A stretch of DNA of 64,000 bases from positions 51,779 through 115,778 of the forward strand of contig CAYRGJ010000007.1 of assembly GCA_964423835.1 (NCBI GenBank). Direction: 5' to 3'. A program made the translations under genes and the position numbers. This document shows, piece after piece, positions 7,851-14,912 of the stretch. The notes under the pieces are model-generated. The model saw only the letters and a program-made list of their open reading frames with translations. It did not search any database and was not told where the DNA came from. Numbering within the stretch: the first letter of the stretch is position 1; every line of letters starts with the position of its first letter. The stretch is from JAFGCL01 sp964423835 (GTDB lineage: Bacteria > Chloroflexota > Dehalococcoidia > UBA2247 > RBG-13-53-26).

Positions 7851-8948
7851 TCAGAAGCGGATCACGGCCCTCATGACCGTGGCCTTGTCCACGGCCTGTA
7901 CGGCGTCATTGATCTGGTCCAGCCTGTAGCTGGTGGCCACCAGCCGGTCAACGGGCAGCAGGCCGTCCATGAACAGCTCGACCAGCCTCGGTATCTCGAT
8001 ACTGGGCCAGACGTTGCCCAGGAAGGCGCCCTTGACCGTCTTTCCGAAGAGGAACTCGAAGGGGTAGAAGCTCACCATGTCGGCTGCCGGAGCCGCCCCC
8101 ACGAGGATCAGGGTCCCCGTGGAGTGCAGGCAGCTGAAGGCCTGCATCATGACGCTGGTCTTGCCGATGCACTCCAGGGCGTAGTCGGCCCCGCCGCCGG
8201 TGATCTCGAAGACCCTCTGCTGCGGGTTCTCCCGCGAGGCGTCCACGGTGTGCCCGGCGCCCAGCTGGCGGGCCGTCTCCAGCCTCTCCCGAACCATGTC
8301 CACCACGATGATCTGCCCGGCGCCGCACAGCCGGGCGCCCATGACGGCCCCCAGGCCCACCGCCCCGGCGCCGAAGATGACCACGCTCTCGCCGGTGCGT
8401 ACCCCGGCCCTCCGGGCCACCGCGCCAACGCCGGTGGTGATGCGGCAGCTCAGGGAGCAGACCACGTCGGGTGGGGCATCGGGGCGGACCTTGATGGCCG
8501 AGCTCTCATGGACCACGACGTATTCCGCGAAGGAGCCCTGGCTGTACAGGACGTTGACGTCACCCCTGTCGTTGTGAAGACGCTTGCCTCCGCCGAGCAT
8601 GCCGCCAGCGAGGTGCGCCGGCAGCGTTTCCAGGCACAGGGTGGGCTGGCCCTGGATGCACGGCCGGCACCGGCCGCAGTTGGAGATGGCGGGAAGCACC
8701 ACGTGGTCGCCGGGCCTGACGCTCACCACGCCGCGGCCCACCTTTTCCACCACGCCGGCGCCCTCGTGCCCGGCAACGACGGGGAACTGGGTGGGCACCT
8801 CTCCTTTCATCAGCAGGAGGTCGCTGTGACAGATCCCGGTGGCCACCAGCCGCACCATGACCTCGTGGTCCTGCGGGTCGTCCAGGGTCACCTCTTCAAT
8901 GCGGAGCGGCTCGTTGGCCGCATACAGCAGCGCAGCCTTCATCTTCAT
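7851..8948 (-). CDS. zinc-dependent alcohol dehydrogenase (MDR family)
   Basis: 365 residues from ATG 8948, which follows an AGGGGGG site; the upstream extension of the frame to 9026 is not supported. Medium-chain dehydrogenase with catalytic zinc ligands in GICHSDLL and GHEGAGVVEKVG, and the structural zinc motif NCGRCRPCIQGQPTLC. The NAD-binding site appears as FGAGAVGLGAVMGA followed by IVVD, where the acidic residue suggests NAD+ rather than NADP+. It resembles class III/aryl-alcohol type enzymes acting on primary alcohols or aldehydes; the substrate is unknown. It stands alone between two divergent or convergent units. Confidence 0.85.
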   Translation of the reverse strand: MKMKAALLYAANEPLRIEEVTLDDPQDHEVMVRLVATGICHSDLLLMKGEVPTQFPVVAGHEGAGVVEKVGRGVVSVRPGDHVVLPAISNCGRCRPCIQGQPTLCLETLPAHLAGGMLGGGKRLHNDRGDVNVLYSQGSFAEYVVVHESSAIKVRPDAPPDVVCSLSCRITTGVGAVARRAGVRTGESVVIFGAGAVGLGAVMGARLCGAGQIIVVDMVRERLETARQLGAGHTVDASRENPQQRVFEITGGGADYALECIGKTSVMMQAFSCLHSTGTLILVGAAPAADMVSFYPFEFLFGKTVKGAFLGNVWPSIEIPRLVELFMDGLLPVDRLVATSYRLDQINDAVQAVDKATVMRAVIRF

Positions 8949-9157
8949 GGCGTACCCCCCTGAACGTGATTCACCTTCTCCCCGGGTCCAGAGCCAGGGG
9001 ATCCGGCCTGCGGCGACAGCAGGCACGGCCGGGCTGGCCTATGATGCCGCAACGCAGGCAACCTGTCAAATGCCCGGGGCCCGATGCCGGCGGTTGGCGG
9101 AGCCGCTTGACCGTCTGGGCTCGACGCCTCCCGGGTGCAAACGGCCGGCGATCGCGC

Positions 9158-9163
9158 TAGAAT
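9158..9163 (+). promoter_or_regulatory. -10 box of pfkA
   Basis: TAGAAT lies 34 bases upstream of the pfkA start, leaving room for a leader with the GGGAGG ribosome-binding site. The -35 element is weak. TAGAAT or TAAAAT boxes recur upstream of fmt, polA and the 25205 gene. Confidence 0.4.
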
Positions 9164-9197
9164 GAGCCTCGATCCGGCAATCTGGGAGGTCAGGCTG

Positions 9198-10292
9198 ATG
9201 TCGAAGAGGGAGAAGAGAATCGCGATCCTTTCCGGTGGTGGGGATTGCCCCGGCATTAATGCGGTCATAAGAGCGGTGGCCAAGAAGGCCATGCTGGAGC
9301 AGGGCGCCGAGGTGATCGGGGTGGAGGACGGCTATGACGGGCTGGTACGGGGCAAGTGCCGCAAGCTGGAGTACGACGACGTTTCCGGCATACTGACCCT
9401 GGGCGGCACCGTACTGGGCACCTCCAATTCAGCTAACCCCTACCGGTACCCGCTGAAGAAGGCCGGCCGGGTGGTGTTCGAGGACCGCTCGCGCGCGGCG
9501 ATGGCCAACCTGGAGAAGATGGAGGTGGACGGGCTGGTGGTTATCGGCGGGGACGGCACGATGCACATCGCCAGTGATCTCTACCGGGACGGGGCCCCCA
9601 TAGTGGGTGTGCCCAAGACCATTGACAACGATCTCCTGGGCACGGACACCACCTTCGGCTTCGACTCGGCCGTCTGCATCGCCACGGAGAGCATCGACCG
9701 GGTACACAGCACGGCCCAGTCCCATCACCGGGTGATGATCGTCGAGGTCATGGGGCGCAATGCCGGATGGATCGCGCTGCACTCCGGAGTGGCAGGCGGT
9801 GGGGACATCATCTTGATTCCGGAGATCCCGTACGACGCCGAGATCGTATCGGCCAAGGTCAGGGAGAGGAACCGCCGGGGGAAGCGCTTCAGCATCGTGG
9901 TGGTGGCGGAAGGCGCCAGGCCGAAAGGCGGCGACGTCGTGGTGCGCCGGATCGTGAAGGAGAGCACCGATCCCATCCGCCTGGGGGGCATCGGGTTCGT
10001 GGTCGGGAGCCAGATAGAGCAGATCTCGGGGTGCGATACCCGCACCGTTGTCCTGGGGCACGTTCAGAGGGGCGGCCCGCCCACGCCATGTGACAGAGTG
10101 CTGGCCACCAGGCTGGGGACCATGGCGGTGGACCTGGTCGAAAAGGGCCAGTTCGGCTTCATGGTGGCGGTCAAGGGCAGTGGCCTGTCCAGCGTCCGCC
10201 TGCGAGAGGTGGCCAGGGGCCAGCGGACCGTGCATGCCAGCGATCCCCTGGTGGCCACGGCGCGGTCCGTGGGGACCTGCTTTGGGGACTAG
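9198..10292 (+). CDS. pfkA: 6-phosphofructokinase
   Basis: 364 residues from ATG 9198, which follows GGGAGGTCAG; an in-frame extension to 9135 would cross the promoter. It phosphorylates fructose 6-phosphate in glycolysis. GGGDCPGINAVIRA is the N-terminal phosphate-binding loop, GGDGT (117-121) and PKTIDND (139-145) form the phosphoryl-donor and catalytic site, with the catalytic Asp in TIDND. The Gly in GGDG is the ATP-type residue while the Lys in PKTIDND is typical of PPi-type or mixed 'group III' enzymes, so the phosphoryl donor is uncertain. A stand-alone gene convergent with glyS. Confidence 0.9.
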   Translation: MSKREKRIAILSGGGDCPGINAVIRAVAKKAMLEQGAEVIGVEDGYDGLVRGKCRKLEYDDVSGILTLGGTVLGTSNSANPYRYPLKKAGRVVFEDRSRAAMANLEKMEVDGLVVIGGDGTMHIASDLYRDGAPIVGVPKTIDNDLLGTDTTFGFDSAVCIATESIDRVHSTAQSHHRVMIVEVMGRNAGWIALHSGVAGGGDIILIPEIPYDAEIVSAKVRERNRRGKRFSIVVVAEGARPKGGDVVVRRIVKESTDPIRLGGIGFVVGSQIEQISGCDTRTVVLGHVQRGGPPTPCDRVLATRLGTMAVDLVEKGQFGFMVAVKGSGLSSVRLREVARGQRTVHASDPLVATARSVGTCFGD

Positions 10293-10352
10293 GCGTTGTC
10301 AGCCGGAAGGCCGCCGGTGTATGAGGTAGCCTGTGCTGTCAGTTCGATCCGC

Positions 10353-11708
10353 CTAGCCCTTGGCGCCGGACACCATCGAGCCGCCGTCGGGCAGGACGTC
10401 GAAGTCCTCGCCGGCCAGCTTGGCCAGCAGGGTGGCCCGCAGCGTGTCGACGGGAACGCGGATCTGGTGCAGCGAGTCGCGGTCCCTGACGGTCACCTGC
10501 CGGTCCTCTAGCGACTGGAAGTCAATGGTCACGCAGTAGGGCGTGCCGACCTCGTCCTGGCGGCGGTAGCGGCGGCCGATGCTCTGCGAGTCATCGTACT
10601 GGGTGCTGAAGCAACCCCGGATGCTGCCGTGCACCTGGGTGGCCAGGGGCAGCAGCTTCTCGTTGCGGGATAGCGGCAGCACCGCCACCTTGATGGGGGC
10701 CAGGTCCGGGTGCAGCCGCAGGACCACCCGCTTCTCCTTCTCCACCACCTCTTCGTGGTAGGAGTCCAGCAGGAAGGCCAGGACCGAGCGGTCAACGCCG
10801 GCGGAGGGCTCGATGACATAGGGGACGAAGCGCTCCTTCGTCTCCTCTTCGAAGACGGAGAGGTCCTTGCCGCTGCACCTGGCGTGCTGGGTGAGGTCGT
10901 AGTCAGCGCGGTTGGCGATGCCCTCCAGCTCGGACCAGCCCATGGGGAAGAGGTACTCGACGTCGTAGCAGCCCTTGGCGTAGTGGGCCAGTTCCTCCCT
11001 CGCATGCGGGCGCAGACGGAGGTTCTCCTTCTTGATGCCCATCCGCACGTACCAGTTGAAGCGCTCCTCCAGCCAGTGCCGGAACCACTGATCGTCGGTG
11101 CCGGGCTTGACGAAATACTCCATCTCCATCTGCTCGAACTCGCGGCTGCGGAAGATGAAGTTGCCCGTGGTGATCTCATTGCGGAAGGACTTGCCCACCT
11201 GGGCGATGCCCAGGGGGAGCTTGCGCCGGGCGGAGCTCATCACGTTCTGGAAGTTGACGAAAATGCCCTGGGCTGTCTCGGGACGGAGGTAGACCACCGC
11301 GGCTTCATTCTCCACCGGGCCCATGAAGGTCTTGAACATCAGGTTGAACATCCGCGGCTCCGTCAGCTGCCCGCCGCAATCGGGGCACCGGTTCTCCTTG
11401 AGCTGATCCGCCCGGAAGCGGCTCTTGCAGGACCTGCAGTCCACCAGGGGATCGGAGAACTGCTGCACGTGGCCGCTGGCCACCCAGACCTGGGGGTTCA
11501 TCAGGATGGCGGCGTCGATGCCCACCACGTCGTCCCGGTCGTGGACCATGGCCTTCCACCAGGCTTCCTTCACGTTGCGCTTGAGCTCCACGCCCAGCGG
11601 GCCATAGTCCCAGCAGCCCCCGGCCCCTCCGTAGATCTCGCTGGACTGGAAGATGAAGCCTCGCCTCTTGCACAAGGAGACGATGGTTTCCATGTCAACA
11701 CTGCTCAT
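10353..11708 (-). CDS. glyS: glycyl-tRNA synthetase, dimeric class II type
   Basis: 451 residues from ATG 11708 after an AGGAGCT site; the frame extends further upstream but without support. It attaches glycine to tRNA-Gly. The opening IVSLCKRRGFIFQSSEIYGG, a zinc-ribbon-like insertion (CRSCKS..., CPDCGG), RPETAQGIFVNF (motif 2 region) and the C-terminal anticodon-binding domain (VAVLPLS onward) identify the eukaryote/archaea-like homodimeric GlyRS also found in Chloroflexota, Firmicutes and actinobacteria. It ends convergent with pfkA. Confidence 0.93.
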   Translation of the reverse strand: MSSVDMETIVSLCKRRGFIFQSSEIYGGAGGCWDYGPLGVELKRNVKEAWWKAMVHDRDDVVGIDAAILMNPQVWVASGHVQQFSDPLVDCRSCKSRFRADQLKENRCPDCGGQLTEPRMFNLMFKTFMGPVENEAAVVYLRPETAQGIFVNFQNVMSSARRKLPLGIAQVGKSFRNEITTGNFIFRSREFEQMEMEYFVKPGTDDQWFRHWLEERFNWYVRMGIKKENLRLRPHAREELAHYAKGCYDVEYLFPMGWSELEGIANRADYDLTQHARCSGKDLSVFEEETKERFVPYVIEPSAGVDRSVLAFLLDSYHEEVVEKEKRVVLRLHPDLAPIKVAVLPLSRNEKLLPLATQVHGSIRGCFSTQYDDSQSIGRRYRRQDEVGTPYCVTIDFQSLEDRQVTVRDRDSLHQIRVPVDTLRATLLAKLAGEDFDVLPDGGSMVSGAKG

Positions 11709-11834
11709 TAGCTCAGCTCCTGCGTGGCGGCCGCCGTGGCGGCTGCGAATAATGTTATCAGCTTTGCCGCACCAAAGCGAGTTGGGGCCGGTCCCGCAAA
11801 CGCGTCGCAGCAGCCCGGGAAGGCACTGCGGCCC

Positions 11835-11864
11835 TTGACTGTGCCGTCTCCAATAACGCACAAT
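11835..11864 (+). promoter_or_regulatory. promoter of the MBL hydrolase gene, probably leaderless
   Basis: TTGACT (11835-11840), an 18-base spacer and CACAAT (11859-11864), followed by the ATG at 11871 after 6 bases. No Shine-Dalgarno motif precedes that ATG. The geometry is the same as for fmt. Confidence 0.45.
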
Positions 11865-11870
11865 TGAGTC

Positions 11871-12518
11871 ATGATTCTGAAAGCTCTCGAGGTCGGGCCC
11901 TACATGTCAAACTGCTACATCGTAGGTTCGGACAAGACCAGAGACGGCATGATCATAGACCCCGGGGCTGAGGCCGGGCGCATCATGGAGGAGGTCCAGG
12001 ACGCCGGCCTGGCCATAAGGATCATCGTGGCCACCCACATGCACGCCGACCACATCGGCGCGCTGGCCAAGGTCAAAGAGGCCACCGGGGCGCCCTTCGC
12101 GGTGCACCAGTCCGAGGCCTCCAAGAACTACATCGACGGCGCCAGCACCATGCTGAGTGCCATGATGGGGCGCTCCTCCCTGGGCATCCCGGCCGTGGAC
12201 CGGAAGCTGAAGGACGGGGACAAGGTGGAGCTGGGGGACCTGGAGTTCGCTGTTCTGCACACGCCGGGCCACAGCCCCGGCGGCATCTGCCTGTCCGGCC
12301 CGGGCGTGGTCTTCTGCGGCGATACGCTGTTCAACTTCAGCATCGGCCGGACGGACTTCCCGGGCGGAGACTACGATCAGCTGATCGACAGCATCCAGAA
12401 GAAGATCATGGTCCTGCCCAACGAGACCCGGGTCTACTGCGGTCACGGCCCCGCCACCACCGTGGGCTACGAGCGCAAGGCCAACCCCTTTCTGCAGGGC
12501 CGCCGCTACGACTTCTGA
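11871..12518 (+). CDS. metallo-beta-lactamase fold hydrolase (glyoxalase II-like)
   Basis: 215 residues. The dinuclear metal site is complete: H56-M-H58-A-D60-H61, a later histidine in HTPGHSPGG, the bridging Asp in FCGDTLF and the final histidine in GHGPATT. Such short proteins hydrolyse thioesters such as S-lactoylglutathione or related thiol adducts; since no glutathione genes are seen the substrate is open. The N-terminal YMSNCYIVG is typical of the family. It is divergent from glyS and convergent with the membrane protein at 12533. Confidence 0.85.
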   Translation: MILKALEVGPYMSNCYIVGSDKTRDGMIIDPGAEAGRIMEEVQDAGLAIRIIVATHMHADHIGALAKVKEATGAPFAVHQSEASKNYIDGASTMLSAMMGRSSLGIPAVDRKLKDGDKVELGDLEFAVLHTPGHSPGGICLSGPGVVFCGDTLFNFSIGRTDFPGGDYDQLIDSIQKKIMVLPNETRVYCGHGPATTVGYERKANPFLQGRRYDF

Positions 12519-12532
12519 TCCGGCGCCGGCGA

Positions 12533-13501
12533 TCAGGACGGCTTCGGGCTGGCGATCATCCCCTGGGCTACGGACAGCCCCTCCAGGAATATGCGGCAGG
12601 CGGCCTGATAGCTCGTGGAGTAGCCGGAGCGGCCAGCCGTCTTCTGCCGGATGACCAGGACCTCCGCCTCATCCTGCTCCTTGAACTCCTTCAGCAAGCC
12701 CGCGGCCGGCCGGTAGCCATCGAAGGCGCTTCTGAGCCCATAGCCCCTCTTCGCCACCAGGACCACGTAGAGATACGGGTAAGAGGTGCCGTTGACCTCG
12801 TTGACCACTACCTGCGCGTAGAGGCCCAGGAAGTCCCGGGGCTGCCCTTTCAGGGTGACCCGCAGCTTGATGTCATCCGGCAGCCGTTTCTCCTTACCCT
12901 TCAGCAGGACCATCAGGTCTACCTTGTGGTCCTTCAGCCCCGAGCGGACGTTGGCATCCCGCAGCAGCTCCTGCGTGGTCCGGACCTTGACCAGCAGCCG
13001 CGGCAGGACCAGGGCGGAGCGGATGCCCGTGATCCAGTGCGGCAGCAGAAGCACCATGGCGTCCAGCACCAGCACCCGGGTGAAGCCCCGGGTCAAGATG
13101 GCGGCGATGCCCAGGGACGCCAGGGCGCCGATGAACACCAGGGACCCGGGCCAGCTGGAGACATCCAGCAGGCTGGCATCCCACTGGCGAATCCTCTTGT
13201 CCAGGGCCTGGATCTCGTCCAGCTTCGCTATATCGGACGGCTCCCACTGGGCGGTGGCATCGTAGCGCCCGAAGTCGACCCGGTTGTTATACCCCTTGAC
13301 CAGGAGGAGGATGCTCCCGGCCAGCAGGGGAAGAAAGCCGGCCAGGAAGGACCACGTCACTACCTGGATGACGAAACCGGCCAGGATCAGGCCGAAGGCC
13401 AGCGCCAGCCGCCTGCCGTAGGACAGTGACTGCCAGAAGAGGAACACCACGATACCCTGGTCCGCCGACGAAAGGCGGTAGAAGGTGGTCCGGTCCTTCA
13501 T
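12533..13501 (-). CDS. membrane protein, third gene of the radical SAM operon
   Basis: 322 residues from ATG 13501; the frame extends to 13780 inside the upstream gene without support. Two hydrophobic segments lie at about residues 28-68 and two more at about 115-150, each pair separated by charged loops; the C-terminal 170 residues look soluble and cytoplasmic (lysine-rich around LLKGKEKRLPDDIKLRV). No family is recognised. It starts 28 bases after the radical SAM stop, so it belongs to the same transcript. It could be a transporter, scaffold or partner for the Cys-tailed protein, but nothing in the sequence decides this. Confidence 0.7.
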   Translation of the reverse strand: MKDRTTFYRLSSADQGIVVFLFWQSLSYGRRLALAFGLILAGFVIQVVTWSFLAGFLPLLAGSILLLVKGYNNRVDFGRYDATAQWEPSDIAKLDEIQALDKRIRQWDASLLDVSSWPGSLVFIGALASLGIAAILTRGFTRVLVLDAMVLLLPHWITGIRSALVLPRLLVKVRTTQELLRDANVRSGLKDHKVDLMVLLKGKEKRLPDDIKLRVTLKGQPRDFLGLYAQVVVNEVNGTSYPYLYVVLVAKRGYGLRSAFDGYRPAAGLLKEFKEQDEAEVLVIRQKTAGRSGYSTSYQAACRIFLEGLSVAQGMIASPKPS

Positions 13502-13529
13502 GGCACCGCCGGTCCCTTCCTGGTGATGT

Positions 13530-14912
13530 TCATGCTCCCGTAGCCTCCGTGGCGCCGCGCAGTCCCTCTTCGACGTCGCGCCAGCCGATGGGGCGGAAGC
13601 CCTGCCGCTGGCACAGCTCCTCAAAACCGAAATGGCGCCAGTACAGCGGACAGGCCCCGTGGCAGGCGGCGAAGCTGTCGCACTCCCGGCACTGGGGGTG
13701 GGCCAGGCGCTTGAGGCGATAGGCGGTGGCCCGGGGGGAGCCCCAGATCCCGGCGAAGTCGCTCCGGAGCAGATTGCCAACGGGGTCGGCGCAGGAGGAG
13801 CAGGGAAGGACGTTGCCCTGGCAATCCACCGAAAGGAGGCCGTCGCAGGCGCCGCACCCCTTGTTCCCCAGGTCGTGTAGGATGGGGTTGAACAGGCACA
13901 GCGGGGTCGGCGAGTACCACATGAGCTCGATTCCCAGACGCCGGCTCTCTTCCAGGATCCCCTCGAGCAGGGGGCCCACCTCTCTGTACCGGACCAGCAG
14001 CTCTTCGTGGACCAGGGCCGTCCCGCTCGGTATCACCAGGTTCATGCTGAACCTGCCCAGGCCCAGCTCCTCGCGGATGAAACGCGGCATCTGCCGGCAG
14101 TCATCGAGGTTCCTCCGGTTAAGGGTGGTGTTGGTATGGACCGGAATGCCGCACGCCATCAGGCGTGCCACCCCGGCCAGGGTGGCGGCGAAGGAGCCGC
14201 GGACCCCGGTCATCGCGTCATGGGAGGCGGGGGTCACCCTCTCCAGGCTCACCTGCGCCGAATCCAGCCCGGCGGCGGCCAGGTCCCGGGCCAGCGCCGT
14301 GGTGATCAGGGTGCCGTTGGTGATGAGATTGACCCTCAGCCCCAGCCCCCTGGCGTAGCCCACCAGCCGGCAGAGATCGGGCCGCAGGGCAGGCTCGCCC
14401 CCGGTGAAGCTCACAGAGGGGACCCTGGCCTGGCGGATGATACTGGCCAGCACCCGCTCTACTTCGCCCGCGGTCATCTCTCCCCCGCCGCCGGCCGGGC
14501 GGCCGTTGCAGGAGCAGGCCCCGTAGCAGAAGGCGCAGCGCAGGTTGCACCGGGAGGTGACGGCCACCTCGGAGAGCACCGGCAGGCTGGAGAAATTGAC
14601 CTCCAGGGGCCGGACCTCCACGGCCCGGGTGTAGTTGTTCTCCCGCAGGGTGCCGTCGAGACAGCGCCGGACCTCGTAGAGGAACAGGGCCACGTCGGCC
14701 GCCTGCCGTTCGTCGCACCGCAGGTGCTCCAGCAGACCGGCGGTGGTGCCGCCGTCCAGAAGGAACCGCAGCACCCGGACCCCCTGGGGGTTGAGCCGGT
14801 GCGCCTGGTTGGGCTTCTTGATGAGGATGCTGTCCTCCTCGCGGACGCAGATGTACGGCCGGACGTTCCGGATGAACTCGTCGGCCCATGAGAGATCCGG
14901 CGGGCGCCTCAA
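13530..14912 (-). CDS. radical SAM/SPASM peptide-modifying enzyme with PqqD-like N-terminus
   Basis: 460 residues if started at TTG 14912, which overlaps the upstream stop as TTGA and has GGAGG 6 bases before it; the longer frame to 14993 only reads the neighbour's repeats out of frame. Residues about 15-95 resemble PqqD-type RiPP recognition elements (NVRPYICVREEDSILIKK, then a small helical domain). The SAM cluster is C122-x3-C126-x2-C129, with extra C133 and C135. FTGGEPALRPDL is the SAM-binding GGE motif. The C-terminus has a SPASM-type cysteine set (CGACDG, CQGNVLPCSSCADP, CRECDSFAACHGACP) for two auxiliary Fe-S clusters. Enzymes with this layout install thioether or C-C crosslinks in peptides. 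The coupled upstream protein with an eight-Cys repeat tail is the obvious substrate candidate; this is inference. Confidence 0.85.
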   Translation of the reverse strand: MRRPPDLSWADEFIRNVRPYICVREEDSILIKKPNQAHRLNPQGVRVLRFLLDGGTTAGLLEHLRCDERQAADVALFLYEVRRCLDGTLRENNYTRAVEVRPLEVNFSSLPVLSEVAVTSRCNLRCAFCYGACSCNGRPAGGGGEMTAGEVERVLASIIRQARVPSVSFTGGEPALRPDLCRLVGYARGLGLRVNLITNGTLITTALARDLAAAGLDSAQVSLERVTPASHDAMTGVRGSFAATLAGVARLMACGIPVHTNTTLNRRNLDDCRQMPRFIREELGLGRFSMNLVIPSGTALVHEELLVRYREVGPLLEGILEESRRLGIELMWYSPTPLCLFNPILHDLGNKGCGACDGLLSVDCQGNVLPCSSCADPVGNLLRSDFAGIWGSPRATAYRLKRLAHPQCRECDSFAACHGACPLYWRHFGFEELCQRQGFRPIGWRDVEEGLRGATEATGA

